Assembly (NCBI RefSeq): GCF_000024005.1
Contig: NC_013132.1
Location: 8,302,001 to 8,366,000 of the forward strand
Direction: 5' to 3'
DNA: 64,000 nucleotides
Origin: Chitinophaga pinensis DSM 2588
Lineage (GTDB): Bacteria; Bacteroidota; Bacteroidia; Chitinophagales; Chitinophagaceae
Program-made: the position numbers and the translations under genes
Shown here: in pieces, positions 9,356 to 20,036 of the stretch
How the letters are laid out: every line of letters begins with the position of its first letter
Position numbering within the stretch: position 1 is the first letter of the stretch
The notes under the pieces: generated by a model
What the model was told of the DNA's origin: nothing
The model's input: the letters and a program-made list of their open reading frames with translations, nothing else
Database searches by the model: none

Positions 9356-12112
9356 TTATTGAACAAAGGATGTAACAATCCATCTGCTATCAGTACCGGA
9401 ATAGATCAGTGTAACGGAACCCTGGCCTGAGGTAACAATATTTCCGCTATTGGTAAGTATCCTGTTAGCAGCCGTAATACCACCTCCGGTATTTTCGTTA
9501 GAGATCGTCATATTCTGACCTGTCGAATTGTACAGGGTAATCATACGACCATCCGATCCTCCGGCAATACTGGTAATTGTAAAGCTGTTATTCGGACCGG
9601 TAATTCTGTAAAAAGTATTATTGCCGATATTGATGTTATTATTGTTGTTATTACTGAGGTTTAAAGCGCCTGTTCCAACAGACAGTGTAGTAAACGTACC
9701 ACTCGCAGGCGTATTATCACCAATGGGTGTATTATCAATAGAAGTTGCCTTTGTAACATCTCCATTGCTTGCTACTACCAGTGGTGTACCACTACCTGAG
9801 GACAGGTTGGTGATACGAATCGCATCATTGTTCGCATTGATATGCAGACGTTTTGCCGGAGTTGCACCACCAAGACCGATTCCCACATTCAGGTTCTGTA
9901 ATCTCATGATCTCTGTGAAGGTGGGTCCTGTATAATTATAGCTTTTGAAAACGATCGGTTCGTCGCCATCGTCACCAATGATAAATTCAAAACCACCGGC
10001 GTTATTAGTACCTGTAGCGCCAAACTCAAAATAGTCGGTACCTGCGGAGCAACCTTTCATACGGAAGTTACCATCCGCATTTGTCCACATTTTAGGTTTA
10101 TAAAAATTCACTGATGCAGGTACGGCGAACTGCAATGCAGAACGCAGGTGGGTCACCATTTCATCGTTATCAGTATAGTCGGTATAGCCTTCTGTCAGTC
10201 CTAGTGTTTGTCTGCGGCCAAATTCCAGCAATGGGGCATTGTTGGATCTGATCACCATTTTATTGTCGTCAGTTGTACCGAGGAACTGGTTATTTGCATC
10301 TACTCCACTGTTACCTGTGATCAGCCAGTTACTTGCAGCGGCATTCTGCGTCACGATCACATCGCCATTGTTATTGATTGATAATACCTTGCTGTTGTAA
10401 GGTTGTACGGTGGCACTGTTCAATGCTCTCAGGCGCAGCCCCGAAACACCGGTACCAGCTACCGTACCACCTACATCCAGCGTATTACCAGGTGCGTTGA
10501 CACCTACGCCCAGACGGTTGTTAGTATTATCCCAGAAGAAGTTGGCATTCTTTTGAGATATGAGACCACCGCTACCGGCAAACAATACAGAACCTGCTGT
10601 CATGGTTTGCACAGAAAGATTATTACCTATCGTACCGTTACCATTAATGGAGAAGTTAGCTGTTTGTGTACCGGAAGATATGTTCTGAATATAGTTGCCG
10701 GAGCCAGCAGGAAGATCAGCAGCAGCGAGTGCAGCACCAGTCGTTACACGACCTTTGGCATCAACTGTTACTTTAGTATAGGTACCTGCCGTTACGCCAC
10801 TGTTGGCGAGTGTTACGGGGATACTGGTCGTACCGCTACCTGTTGCATCACCAGTTAAAGTGATTGTGGTAGAAGAAGCGGAAGGCGTATAATATTCGAA
10901 GCCGTTACCGCCGCTGTTCACACGGATGGATTGTCCGGCAGTACCGAAATAGTTCAGTCCCAGCCCACCTCTTGCGATCGGGAATACGCCATTGATGATC
11001 TTACTGGCATCAAGACCAGGAATATCGGTATCCTGTAATGTGGTACCATAAGTCACCCTCCCTTTTGCATCGGTGGTTACTTTCGTATAGGTGCCGGCGG
11101 TACCCACATTTACGAGGGAAGTATTTACAGAATAAAAGTTGCCGGTCGCTGTCACATCACCATTAAAGTTTGGTGTGGAAGTTAGGGCTACATAGTCATT
11201 TGACCATTCAATGCCACTTCCATCGGCTTTTACTTTCATCACATCTTTCGGCGAACCGAGGTAGTTAATCCCGGTACCACCCTGTGCTACAGGTAATACA
11301 CCACTGGTGATCTTACCTGCATCTATATTAGGAATATCGTTACCATCCAGCGCTCTGAAAGACGGCGCCCCCGATCCAAATACCGGAGAAGCGAAGAACA
11401 GCCGTTGTGACTGGTTGTTGAATGTTGCGGTTAAAGTGCCGGAAGTAGTTACCGGGCTGTTTGTCACTGTGAATATAGAAGGTAATGATAAGCCCACGGA
11501 AGTTACCGTACCAGATCCACCGGCAGTCACTGCTTTAGGTATCCAGGTACTGGTTGCATTGTCCCATGTCAGTACATCATTATTAGCAGGTGCATTATTG
11601 GAAATATTCCGTCCCCGGAGCTGTAGAGCATTCCAGAGATCGGTTGTATTTAAAGCTGAGATCACACCAGCTGCGGTGATATTGATACCGGTACCGGCAC
11701 TGAATGCAGCTCTTGCTCTGGCATCAGTGTAGTACAGGTTAACAGACTCAGTAATATTGTTGGTGGTTAATGTTACAGCAGGACCAGTTTGTCCGTTTAC
11801 GGATGTAATACCGGTGGTAGTGGCGGTTTCATCGATCAGTTTTCTCCAGATACCATTTTTCCTGACATAGAGCATCTTGTCAGGAACATAGTAAATGATC
11901 ATACCATCAGGTGCAGCGTTCAATGGAGCAACGCTATAATCACTTACACGGGGCAATAATAAGCCCTGTTTATCACTATTCAGGTCTAACAATGCAGATT
12001 TCTCGATCACTGTTGGAGCGGATCCCAATTTTAATTGCTGTGCGTGTGCCAATACGGGAAGTAAGAAAGCACACAAGCTCAGGAGACCGCCGCGACAATT
12101 CAATATTTTCAT
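9356..12112 (-). CDS. Large beta-repeat, tail-fibre-like surface protein
   Basis: A 918-residue exported protein with a signal peptide (residues 1-25, ending LAHAQ). Residues 26-95 match the start of the neighbouring 607-residue protein (SALLDLNSDKQGLLLPR). The body has repeats such as GTYTKVTTDAKGRVT and GTYTKVTVDAKGRVT, each followed by a DIPGLDASKI or AADLPAGSG segment and an ARGGLG or AQGGTG turn, a pattern seen in phage tail fibres and bacterial adhesins. The C-terminus ends in ILTNSGNIVTSGQGSVTLIY, tail-spike-like. No sorting domain is visible. Probable adhesin or sheath component; function unproven. Confidence 0.75.
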   Translation of the reverse strand: MKILNCRGGLLSLCAFLLPVLAHAQQLKLGSAPTVIEKSALLDLNSDKQGLLLPRVSDYSVAPLNAAPDGMIIYYVPDKMLYVRKNGIWRKLIDETATTTGITSVNGQTGPAVTLTTNNITESVNLYYTDARARAAFSAGTGINITAAGVISALNTTDLWNALQLRGRNISNNAPANNDVLTWDNATSTWIPKAVTAGGSGTVTSVGLSLPSIFTVTNSPVTTSGTLTATFNNQSQRLFFASPVFGSGAPSFRALDGNDIPNIDAGKITSGVLPVAQGGTGINYLGSPKDVMKVKADGSGIEWSNDYVALTSTPNFNGDVTATGNFYSVNTSLVNVGTAGTYTKVTTDAKGRVTYGTTLQDTDIPGLDASKIINGVFPIARGGLGLNYFGTAGQSIRVNSGGNGFEYYTPSASSTTITLTGDATGSGTTSIPVTLANSGVTAGTYTKVTVDAKGRVTTGAALAAADLPAGSGNYIQNISSGTQTANFSINGNGTIGNNLSVQTMTAGSVLFAGSGGLISQKNANFFWDNTNNRLGVGVNAPGNTLDVGGTVAGTGVSGLRLRALNSATVQPYNSKVLSINNNGDVIVTQNAAASNWLITGNSGVDANNQFLGTTDDNKMVIRSNNAPLLEFGRRQTLGLTEGYTDYTDNDEMVTHLRSALQFAVPASVNFYKPKMWTNADGNFRMKGCSAGTDYFEFGATGTNNAGGFEFIIGDDGDEPIVFKSYNYTGPTFTEIMRLQNLNVGIGLGGATPAKRLHINANNDAIRITNLSSGSGTPLVVASNGDVTKATSIDNTPIGDNTPASGTFTTLSVGTGALNLSNNNNNNINIGNNTFYRITGPNNSFTITSIAGGSDGRMITLYNSTGQNMTISNENTGGGITAANRILTNSGNIVTSGQGSVTLIYSGTDSRWIVTSFVQ

Positions 12113-12157
12113 AGGTCTTTATAGGTAGGTTACTGGAAATACAGCGTAATAATGAAT

Positions 12158-12186
12158 AACAGGAGCAGCCTGTTGCTGCTCCTGTT
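12158..12186 (-). terminator. Hairpin between the two repeat-protein genes
   Basis: Perfect 12-bp inverted repeat AACAGGAGCAGC / GCTGCTCCTGTT with a 5-nt CTGTT loop, just past the stop of the 607-residue gene. The U-tract on the minus strand is poor, so it may be a terminator, an attenuator or an mRNA-stabilising hairpin. Confidence 0.55.
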
Positions 12187-12200
12187 AAATAAGATCCTTA

Positions 12201-14024
12201 TTATTTCCTGATGATGTACCAGTCAACACCGTCAGTCTGTACTGTAATGAAAGTCCAGTCGTTGTAGATCATGTAATCAGCACCGCCTTCGATCGTACCA
12301 GCAGCTGGCTGGATCTTCACGGCTTTGTTGATATCACCTGTACCTACCTTTTTGATAGTGTATATACGACCAGCGATTGCAGCAGCAGGAGCAGGCAGTG
12401 TGATTGTCAGTGCGCCACTTGTTGCATCAGCCAGTACTGTGTTATCAGTATCGGTTAATGTATAGGATACAGCTGTCTTGTAAATTCTCATCTGTACGGA
12501 ACCGTTTACCTGCAGCGTTGAGTTGGCAGGAGCGTTAGTACCTACGGCTACAGCAGCTGCGAAACTTTTGTTACCCGCAAAGCTCTGGTTACCTGTTGAT
12601 ACCACACCTCGTTGAGCGACAGTATGAGAAGCGTCTACGGCACTTGCATTGGGCAGGTTGAACGACACATCGTTTGTAGTTGCCTGGATATCGAAGTTTG
12701 TACCTAGGCTGTCAGTTTTGAAATTCACATTCACATTATCAGTAGTGCCTGTACCTGCTTTGATTGTGCGGATCGCTTTTGCGATAGCGTCGAGATCAAA
12801 AGGTCTTTTAGTCACGGTGCTACCTTCACGTACCAATACATCATAAGATGTAGCGGTAGCTGCGTTTGCCACTGAGGTCAGGTCTACAGTACCATTGAGA
12901 GTGGTTGCATTGGTTACTGCCAGTGTATTCAATGTAGTTGCTCCGGTTACAGTGAGGTTGTTACCTAAGTTGGCAGCGCCGGCTACACCGAGTGTACCGC
13001 CAACTGTGGTGGCGCCGGTCAGTGTAGAAGTACCCGCTACGGACAGGTTATTACCCAAGGTAGCAGCACCGGTTACATTCAGGGTATTGCCTACTGTAGT
13101 TGCACCGTTGAAGGTCTTGTCGCCACCGAAAGTTTGTACGCCGGTGGTTACGATACCAGCCTGTGTAGCGCTGGCAGCAACCAGTTCTAATTTATAGCTG
13201 GCAGTAGCAGCATCATAAGAGATACGGCCACCTCTGTTTACTTCAGCAGCAGCAACAGTGGTGATGAAGTCAGCGATAGACAGGTTATTACCGCTAGAGA
13301 GTGCCTGTAATTTATCCCAATCAGATTTCTTCAGGAAACCGTAGGTAGCAGTAGTAGATGGCGCCAGGATCGGTGCATTTACGGTTACTTCACCTGTTGC
13401 AACGTTTTCTGTCACGTTGAATGCTGCATTTGCAGAGTCAGCGGTGGTTTTGATGTTATTGAACAGGGTATTGAAGGCTGTCTGCGGTAATGTTCTTTTA
13501 GACACGATACCAGCTGCACTCAGCATGATCACTTCTAAAGTAGTGTTATCCGCATTCACTGTGGAGAGTTTCACCTGTCTGTCAGCCTGTATGCCGATTG
13601 CTTCCACACCGTTGGTACGGATGGACAGTGGCTGTGCGTCGGCAGTACCGATGTAGTCAGCAGCAGTCGTGCCTGTATTACCTTTCAGGCTCCAGTTAGC
13701 CAGCGCGTCAGCAGTACTTGCTATTTTCACCCAGGCGCCTGCTTTTCTCATGTAGATACCTTCTGTGGTGGCGGTACCGCTTGCCAGGTATACAACCATT
13801 CCGTCCACGGGATCAGTTCCGATAGCGGCGTCGATAGCTGTAAAGTTTGGTATTCTTGGTAATAAGAGACCCTGCTTGGTACTACTCAGCTCAAGAATAG
13901 CTGATTTTGTGATCTGAGAGGGGTTGTCACCAATCTTCATCTGAGCGTTGGCGGCAGTAGCTGCCAGCGTGATGCCACCAGCCAGAACGAGTGTACGGGA
14001 AGTGTTACGTATAACTGATTTCAT
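12201..14024 (-). CDS. Beta-repeat surface protein, paralogue of the downstream gene
   Basis: A 607-residue exported protein with a signal peptide (1-27, ending TAANAQ). Residues 28-110 repeat the module of its neighbour (SAILELSSTKQGLLLPR, then DGMVVYLASGTA and RKAGAWVKI). The middle (about 300-390) is a run of 13-15-residue repeats of the kind VTGAATLGNNLSVAGTST. The C-terminus (about 520-607) resembles a phage tail-spike end: LPAPAAAIAGRIYTIKKVG, then YNDWTFITVQTDGVDWYI. Probably a fibrous surface protein. A long 5' intergenic region with a palindrome lies upstream. Confidence 0.75.
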   Translation of the reverse strand: MKSVIRNTSRTLVLAGGITLAATAANAQMKIGDNPSQITKSAILELSSTKQGLLLPRIPNFTAIDAAIGTDPVDGMVVYLASGTATTEGIYMRKAGAWVKIASTADALANWSLKGNTGTTAADYIGTADAQPLSIRTNGVEAIGIQADRQVKLSTVNADNTTLEVIMLSAAGIVSKRTLPQTAFNTLFNNIKTTADSANAAFNVTENVATGEVTVNAPILAPSTTATYGFLKKSDWDKLQALSSGNNLSIADFITTVAAAEVNRGGRISYDAATASYKLELVAASATQAGIVTTGVQTFGGDKTFNGATTVGNTLNVTGAATLGNNLSVAGTSTLTGATTVGGTLGVAGAANLGNNLTVTGATTLNTLAVTNATTLNGTVDLTSVANAATATSYDVLVREGSTVTKRPFDLDAIAKAIRTIKAGTGTTDNVNVNFKTDSLGTNFDIQATTNDVSFNLPNASAVDASHTVAQRGVVSTGNQSFAGNKSFAAAVAVGTNAPANSTLQVNGSVQMRIYKTAVSYTLTDTDNTVLADATSGALTITLPAPAAAIAGRIYTIKKVGTGDINKAVKIQPAAGTIEGGADYMIYNDWTFITVQTDGVDWYIIRK

Positions 14025-14804
14025 AGTATAGGGATAGATAGATTTTATTATTTATGCTATTAATTATTTGTTCTGATGTAATTGCAAACGAAGCCCACCA
14101 TGATTGGATCATGCACATCTATAGCCTGATAGTTTATTCTTGTTATAAACTACACAGACCAATCACCCGCGTTTGCCAGGCACTCAGTTTTTCAGTAAAA
14201 AAGTCAGGTTAAAAAAGTTAGTGGATGTATTTATTGTTCACATGTCTGTTTACGAAACGATATGCTGATGCTAAGTGAAACAGCCTTAGCAGTATTGTAT
14301 GGTGCAAATATCTAATATTATTAACAATCATGTTATGACATGAACGTATGATTTTGATTCATAAAGGCGTTTTACATAGTATTGATTTTCATTTGTTTAT
14401 TTTTTAAATATATGAGGAGCACTGATTACCATATCCCTGAATTCAGGGATATAGCAGTTAGATAACACGTTCATGTTATGTTTTAGGTAAGTATCGGATA
14501 ATCATATAAGTATCTGATGAGTTGCTGCTGATAGTACTCTTTAATGGCTTTCGTTTAATTGGCTTCTTACTGCGGGTTGAGGTAGGACGCCGGGCTAAGA
14601 CCCTTTGTTTCCACCTCAATCCATTCGCTGGTCACGCCTGTCACCTTTGTAATAGTCATATATAGGTCTTGTATAAATATCGTTATCGGTATTGTTGTTG
14701 TTATTGTTTTATTGAAGGGGGTATGCGTATTATCGGTGGTTGGATGTATGAATATCGTCTTTGGGAGGTATTAGCTGCTTTTTATGGGAAGGGTAAACAA
14801 AAAA
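14025..14804. other. Long intergenic region upstream of the repeat-protein cluster
   Basis: About 780 AT-rich bases without a convincing gene. It contains the 22-bp palindrome at 14431-14452, a small TCATGT-TATG-ACATGA hairpin near 14330-14345, and a possible 9-bp stem formed by GGTTGAGGT near 14576 and ACCTCAATC near 14612. It should hold the promoter of the minus-strand cluster, but I see no clean TAnnTTTG match. Confidence 0.6.
14431..14452. promoter_or_regulatory. Perfect 22-bp palindrome
   Basis: ATATCCCTGAA followed directly by its reverse complement TTCAGGGATAT, with an EcoRI-like centre. It lies about 410 bp upstream of the repeat-protein start and could be an operator for a dimeric regulator. 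Its role is unknown. Confidence 0.45.
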
Positions 14805-14828
14805 AATCCCGGACTTACATCCGGGATT
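14805..14828 (-). terminator. Terminator after clpC
   Basis: Nine-base-pair stem AATCCCGGA / TCCGGGATT with a 6-nt loop, followed on the minus strand by a T-tract. It lies about 30 nt past the clpC stop. Confidence 0.85.
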
Positions 14829-14860
14829 TTTATCAAAACATTTCTATCAACTATGGCTTA

Positions 14861-17395
14861 TTATGCCTCTGATTTTTCGGATTTGTTACTCTTTGAAGAG
14901 TTCTTTAAAGTGAAGATCAGTTTCTGATTTTCCTTGTCCAGATCTGCAATGAGGACATCTCCGTTATGGATGTTCATATTCAGAATTTCCTCTGCCAGTG
15001 GGTCTTCCAGGTATTTCTGGATGGCTCTGTGCAGCGGACGGGCGCCGAACTGCTGATCGTAACCTTTCTCTGCCAGGAAGCCTTTGGCTTCTTCTGTCAG
15101 TTCCAGGCTGAAGCCCAGGTTCTGAAGGCGTTTCAGTACACTCTGCATAGTGATATCTATGATGGTATAGATATGTTCTTTGCTCAGAGAGTTGAATATG
15201 ATCACATCATCGATACGGTTCAGGAACTCAGGAGAGAAGGTACGTTTCAGTGCTTTTTCAATTACTGATTTAGTATTGTCTTCTTCTGTGTTTGCTTTTG
15301 CGGAGGTAGTGAAACCAACGCCTGCACCGAAATCTTTCAGCTGACGTACACCGATGTTAGACGTCATGATGATAAGGGTGTTCTTGAAATCCACCTTACG
15401 ACCAAGACCGTCGGTCAGGATACCATCGTCCAGTACCTGTAACAGGATGTTGTAGATGTCAGGGTGAGCTTTCTCGATTTCATCCAGGAGAATTACAGAA
15501 TAAGGTTTGCGGCGTACTTTTTCAGTCAGCTGACCACCTTCTTCATAACCAACGTATCCCGGAGGCGCACCTATCAGACGGCTTACGGAGAATTTCTCCA
15601 TGTATTCACTCATATCGATGCGGATGAGGCTATCTTCTGAGTCGAACATATAACGTGCGAGGGATTTTGCCAGCTCGGTTTTACCAACCCCGGTAGGACC
15701 CAGGAAGATGAAAGTACCGATTGGTTTCTTAGGATCTTTCAACCCTACCCTGTTACGCTGAATCGCCTTTGTAACTTTCGAGATGGCTTCGTCCTGACCA
15801 ACTACAGCGCCTTTCAGGTCTTCACCCATACGACGGAGTTTTTCAGTTTCAGCCTGTACCATGCGTTTAACAGGAATACCTGTCATCATGCTTACTACTT
15901 CTGCGATAGCTTCCTCGTCGATCGGATAACGTTTATGCTTCACTTCTTCTTCCCAAACGTTCTTAGCCTTTTCCAGGTCTTCTCCGAGTTTCTTTTCGGT
16001 ATCGCGTAATGCAGCAGCTTCTTCAAAACGCTGGCTTTTTACGACTTTATTTTTTTCCTGCTTGATGTCTTCGATCTGTTTTTCCAGGTCGAGGATATTT
16101 TGCGGAACATTGATATTTTTCAGGTGTACTCTTGCGCCTACTTCATCCAGTACGTCGATCGCCTTATCAGGTAACAGACGGTCTGTCATGTAACGGTCGC
16201 TGAGTTTTACACACGCTTCAATCGCATCCTGAGAATAGCTTACGTTATGGTATTCTTCGTAGCGTGGTTTGATATTATTCAGGATCTGAATAGTTTCATC
16301 CACGGTTGGAGGTTCTACCATTACTTTCTGGAAACGACGGTCTAACGCGCCATCTTTCTCAATGTACATACGGTACTCATCGAGGGTAGATGCACCGATG
16401 CACTGGAGTTCTCCACGAGCCAGGGCCGGTTTGAAGATGTTGGAAGCGTCCAGGGAACCTGAAGCACCACCTGCACCTACAATGGTATGGATCTCGTCGA
16501 TGAACAGGATCACATCACGGTTCTTTTCCAGTTCGTTCATGATGGCTTTCATCCTTTCTTCGAACTGTCCGCGATATTTTGTTCCCGCTACCAGCGCCGC
16601 CAGATCAAGGCTTACCACGCGTTTGTCAAACAGTACACGGGATACTTTACGCTGTACGATACGCAGCGCGAGGCCTTCCACGATAGCTGTTTTACCAACA
16701 CCCGGTTCACCGATAAGGATCGGATTGTTCTTCTTACGGCGGGATAATATCTGCGATACACGCTCAATTTCCTGCTCGCGACCAACAATAGGGTCTAAGC
16801 TGCCACTCTCGGCCAGCTTGGTAATATCCCTGCCGAAATTATCCAGCACAGGGGTTTTGGACTTGGTATTGGTTTGTTTAGCCTTGGAGGCAAAGCTCTT
16901 ACGCTCATCTTCAAACTCCTCTTCTCCAGGATCATCAAACTCTGCCTTAGGATCGGCTGATTTTACGAAGCCCAGTTCGTTTTTAAAAGTGTCGTAATCC
17001 ACGTCAAACTGTTGTAAGATTTGTGTACAAACGTTTTCTTTATTCTTGAGGATTGAAAGCATTAAATGCTCGGTTTCCACGGTTGGGCTTTTGAGGGCTT
17101 TTGCCTCGAGCACGGTAACACGTATAACCTTTTCTGCCTGCCTTGTAAGCGGTAGACTGTTGATATTGGCAATATTTTTTCCTGTCTTATCTTTTACGGC
17201 CAACTCAACCTCTTTACGAAGTTCATAAAGGTCTACATTTAAGGCCTGCAGAATTTTAACAGCTGTCCCTTCCCCTTCTCGAATTATGCCTAGCAGCAGG
17301 TGCTCTGTGCCGATGAAATCATTTCCCAAGCGTAAAGCTTCCTCTCTGCTAAACGAAATGATCTCCTTTACTTGCGGTGAAAAATTCTGGTCCAT
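14861..17395 (-). CDS. clpC: ATP-dependent Clp protease ATP-binding subunit ClpC
   Basis: Hsp100/AAA+ unfoldase that feeds substrates to ClpP. Order of domains in 844 residues: two Clp_N repeats (1-145), linker, AAA1 with Walker [14 protein letters not shown] and Walker [11 protein letters not shown], a UVR/coiled-coil middle region (about 415-475, [15 protein letters not shown]), and AAA2 with [13 protein letters not shown] and [17 protein letters not shown] tripeptide (GAGVGFTTS) sits where ClpC/ClpA carry the ClpP-docking loop. The UVR middle region marks it as ClpC rather than ClpB or ClpA. It is monocistronic, ending in a strong terminator. Confidence 0.96.
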   Translation of the reverse strand: MDQNFSPQVKEIISFSREEALRLGNDFIGTEHLLLGIIREGEGTAVKILQALNVDLYELRKEVELAVKDKTGKNIANINSLPLTRQAEKVIRVTVLEAKALKSPTVETEHLMLSILKNKENVCTQILQQFDVDYDTFKNELGFVKSADPKAEFDDPGEEEFEDERKSFASKAKQTNTKSKTPVLDNFGRDITKLAESGSLDPIVGREQEIERVSQILSRRKKNNPILIGEPGVGKTAIVEGLALRIVQRKVSRVLFDKRVVSLDLAALVAGTKYRGQFEERMKAIMNELEKNRDVILFIDEIHTIVGAGGASGSLDASNIFKPALARGELQCIGASTLDEYRMYIEKDGALDRRFQKVMVEPPTVDETIQILNNIKPRYEEYHNVSYSQDAIEACVKLSDRYMTDRLLPDKAIDVLDEVGARVHLKNINVPQNILDLEKQIEDIKQEKNKVVKSQRFEEAAALRDTEKKLGEDLEKAKNVWEEEVKHKRYPIDEEAIAEVVSMMTGIPVKRMVQAETEKLRRMGEDLKGAVVGQDEAISKVTKAIQRNRVGLKDPKKPIGTFIFLGPTGVGKTELAKSLARYMFDSEDSLIRIDMSEYMEKFSVSRLIGAPPGYVGYEEGGQLTEKVRRKPYSVILLDEIEKAHPDIYNILLQVLDDGILTDGLGRKVDFKNTLIIMTSNIGVRQLKDFGAGVGFTTSAKANTEEDNTKSVIEKALKRTFSPEFLNRIDDVIIFNSLSKEHIYTIIDITMQSVLKRLQNLGFSLELTEEAKGFLAEKGYDQQFGARPLHRAIQKYLEDPLAEEILNMNIHNGDVLIADLDKENQKLIFTLKNSSKSNKSEKSEA

Positions 17396-17589
17396 TGTGA
17401 GAATATTAAATTATTAAAACCCTTACGGGGACTTGCTTATACAATATTAGCAAATAATTTTGATTTACCTTTACCCTAACACTTTAATAGTACAAGTGTA
17501 CAATTGAGGGCTGTTAAGTAAGAAGAAGGCTGTTATTTGGCAGGATTCCCGATTACTTATTTACTAACTTATAAAAGAAAATCTTACTT

Positions 17590-17964
17590 ATGGAATTCAA
17601 AATTGATACCAAAGAAAAAATCCTGATCGTACAGCCTCAAATTACGCAACTGGATGCTAATTTGTCAGCCGGGTTTACCAGGGAGGTATCAGAATTACCA
17701 GGTCTGGATGGACGTAACCTTATACTGGACATGGCATTAGTGGAAAAAGCCGATGCAGAAGGGATTAAAGCCATTTTAACAGTATATCACCAGCAGTATG
17801 ACAGCGGACTGTCTTGCGCGGTAACCGGCCTTAACAGCACTTTAACAAATGAGCTTAAAATCGCCGATGAATCGGCGTATAACCTTGTCCCTACAATGTC
17901 TGAAGCCATTGACATGGTCATGATGGAAGATCTTGAAAGGGAATTATTGCAGGATGAGGAATAA
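17590..17964 (+). CDS. STAS-domain protein
   Basis: A 124-residue protein that is essentially one STAS (anti-sigma-factor antagonist-like) domain: beta strands IDTKEKILIVQPQ, the switch region NLILDMALVEKADAEGIKAI, and a helical end. The usual phosphorylatable Ser/Thr in the D-S/T-G-type switch is replaced by A-D-A-E-G, so phospho-control of the classic SpoIIAA kind is unlikely. No cognate kinase or anti-sigma gene is adjacent. It precedes rnz by about 100 nt. Confidence 0.75.
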   Translation: MEFKIDTKEKILIVQPQITQLDANLSAGFTREVSELPGLDGRNLILDMALVEKADAEGIKAILTVYHQQYDSGLSCAVTGLNSTLTNELKIADESAYNLVPTMSEAIDMVMMEDLERELLQDEE

Positions 17965-18068
17965 TTTTTTCCCTGCTCTCACATTGGTGCCCTATTTTTC
18001 CGGAATGTGGAATTCAATTCCATTTCCCGGAATAAATAAGGATTTTTGGTAAATATTTTTTTTCGTTC

Positions 18069-18977
18069 ATGTTTGCAGTCACCATTTTAGGTAATAACTC
18101 AGCTCTTCCCACGTTAGAAAGACATCCGACGGCTCAGATAGTGACATGTAATGATCAGCTGATACTGGTGGATTGCGGAGAAGGCACACAATTACAGTTT
18201 GCACGTTATAAGATCAGAAGAAGCCGCCTGAGATATATTTTCATCAGCCACCTTCACGGAGATCATTATTTCGGCCTTATAGGGCTTATAAACAGCCTTA
18301 GTCTGCTCGGACGGCAAGACCCCTTAACAGTGTTTGCCCCGCCCGAACTGGAGGCTATTTTACGGCTCCAGATGGAATGCTCCGGTACCGTCCTGCAGTT
18401 TGAGTTACAATTTGTACCACTACTGGAAGAGAACCAGGGAGTTATTCTTGAAGATAAGGATCTGAAAGTCAGCTTCTTCCCTACCCAACACCGTATTCCC
18501 TGCTATGGATTTGCCTTTGAAATGCAGAAACGCAAGCGGAAGATCATTCCTGATCAGGCCAAAGTGTATGAGATACCAGCCGCTTACTTCAGCAAACTAC
18601 AGCAAGGCGCGGATTATCACAGGAAAGATGGTTTAATCGTGAAAAATGACTGGGTTACCCTGGCGCCGCCTACAGGTAAAAAGTATGTTTATTACGCAGA
18701 TACGCGTTTTTCTGAGGATCTGATCCCTTTTGCGAAAAATGCTGATCTGGTGTACCATGAGACCACCTACCTGCACAATCTGGCAGAAAGAGCGGCAGAA
18801 AGGTTTCATAGTACAACTGTGGAAGCAGCCACACTGGCATTAAAGGCCAATGCCCACCGGCTCATTATAGGGCATTTCTCTTCGAAATACACCGACCTGA
18901 CGCCATTTGAGGCTGAATGCCGGGAAGTATTCCCCAATTCCGAACTCGCGCTGGAAGGTGTCAGTTATATTATCTGA
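18069..18977 (+). CDS. rnz: Ribonuclease Z
   Basis: Endonuclease that matures tRNA 3' ends, of the metallo-beta-lactamase fold. The zinc-binding motif HLHGDHYFGL is clear, with further ligands in the DTRFSED and IGHFSSKYTDL regions. The N-terminus VTILGNNSALPTLERHPTAQ is typical of the short bacterial RNase Z. At 302 residues the length is normal. It converges on dapA across a bidirectional terminator. Function secure. Confidence 0.95.
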   Translation: MFAVTILGNNSALPTLERHPTAQIVTCNDQLILVDCGEGTQLQFARYKIRRSRLRYIFISHLHGDHYFGLIGLINSLSLLGRQDPLTVFAPPELEAILRLQMECSGTVLQFELQFVPLLEENQGVILEDKDLKVSFFPTQHRIPCYGFAFEMQKRKRKIIPDQAKVYEIPAAYFSKLQQGADYHRKDGLIVKNDWVTLAPPTGKKYVYYADTRFSEDLIPFAKNADLVYHETTYLHNLAERAAERFHSTTVEAATLALKANAHRLIIGHFSSKYTDLTPFEAECREVFPNSELALEGVSYII

Positions 18978-19002
18978 CCCCTCCACCTACCGCATAAAAC
19001 AC

Positions 19003-19035
19003 AGCACCCCGTCCTGCCAGGCAGAACGGGGTGCT
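19003..19035. terminator. Bidirectional terminator between rnz and dapA
   Basis: Perfect 10-bp stem AGCACCCCGT / ACGGGGTGCT with a 13-nt loop that itself contains CTGCC/GGCAG. It lies between converging stop codons. Confidence 0.85.
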
Positions 19036-19056
19036 TTATTTCTACCGCTCAGCGGT

Positions 19057-19935
19057 TTACTTGTAGTTTTTGTTGAAAGCGGCGATACGGCTGTGTAAAC
19101 CTGCGCTTACCGGTACTACCGGCAGGCGGAATACATTTTCGATCAGGCCACCTTCTGCCATGAATGCTTTTACACCGGCAGGGTTATTCTCTTCAAACAT
19201 CAGATCGAAGGAATCCTGCAGTTTGTAATGCAGCTCACGGGCTTTTACGTTATCGCTGGCCAGTGCTGCCTTCACCATGTCAGCTACATCCTTTGCGAAG
19301 TAGTTAGCTGCCACAGAGATCAGTCCGTCCATACCTGTTGCGATCTGAGGGAATGCCAGTGCATCGTCACCGCTGACAACCAGGAAATCCTTTGGTTTGT
19401 CCTTGATGATCTGCATACACTGCATCATGTCACCGCTGGCTTCTTTCATTGCCACGATGTTGCCTACCTCATTCGCCAGGCGCAGGGTTGTCTGCGCAGT
19501 CATGTTACGACCTGTTCTTCCAGGTACGTTGTACAGGATGATCGGCTTAGGAGATGCAGCAGCAACGGCCTTATAGTGTTGGAACAATCCTTCCTGGCTG
19601 GGCTTACTGTAGTAGGGAGCAACGCTCAGTACAGCAGCAGCTTCGTCCAGCGGACAGGTTTCGAGTCGCTTGACAACGTCGCGGGTATTGTAGTCACCAA
19701 TGCCTACAACCACCGGTACACGTTTATTCACCTTTTCGAAGGTAAATTTCATAATGTCCAGCTTCTCTTCTGAGCTAAGTGTAGGAGTTTCTCCGGTGGT
19801 CCCCAGGGATACTACGTAGTCAACCCCGCCGGAAATCACATGATCAATCACTTTTTCCAAAGCATTCCAGTCGATGCTTTCGTCTTTTTTAAAGGGCGTA
19901 ACCAGTGCCACACCGGTGCCTTTCAATTGTTCCAT
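19057..19935 (-). CDS. dapA: 4-hydroxy-tetrahydrodipicolinate synthase
   Basis: Condenses pyruvate with aspartate semialdehyde in lysine/diaminopimelate synthesis. Motifs: the Thr pair in SLGTTGETPTLS, the catalytic Tyr in ILYNVPGRTGRN, and the Schiff-base Lys in IVAMKEASGDM. The 292-residue length is normal. It lies on the minus strand about 100 nt after accA, so the two may be co-transcribed although they belong to different pathways. Function secure. Confidence 0.96.
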   Translation of the reverse strand: MEQLKGTGVALVTPFKKDESIDWNALEKVIDHVISGGVDYVVSLGTTGETPTLSSEEKLDIMKFTFEKVNKRVPVVVGIGDYNTRDVVKRLETCPLDEAAAVLSVAPYYSKPSQEGLFQHYKAVAAASPKPIILYNVPGRTGRNMTAQTTLRLANEVGNIVAMKEASGDMMQCMQIIKDKPKDFLVVSGDDALAFPQIATGMDGLISVAANYFAKDVADMVKAALASDNVKARELHYKLQDSFDLMFEENNPAGVKAFMAEGGLIENVFRLPVVPVSAGLHSRIAAFNKNYK

Positions 19936-20036
19936 ATTGAGTGTAGATTCCAGATAACAAATTCCAAATCGCCCTCTTTATCAATCGTAAAGAGGTGCAA
20001 AGATTATAATTTGGAATGGTATATAACGAAATATTT

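Noticed and set aside
14669..14872. Plus-strand open frame of 67 codons (Tyr/Arg/Cys-rich)
   Set aside because: Composition is unlike protein, and it runs over the clpC terminator and into the clpC end on the other strand.
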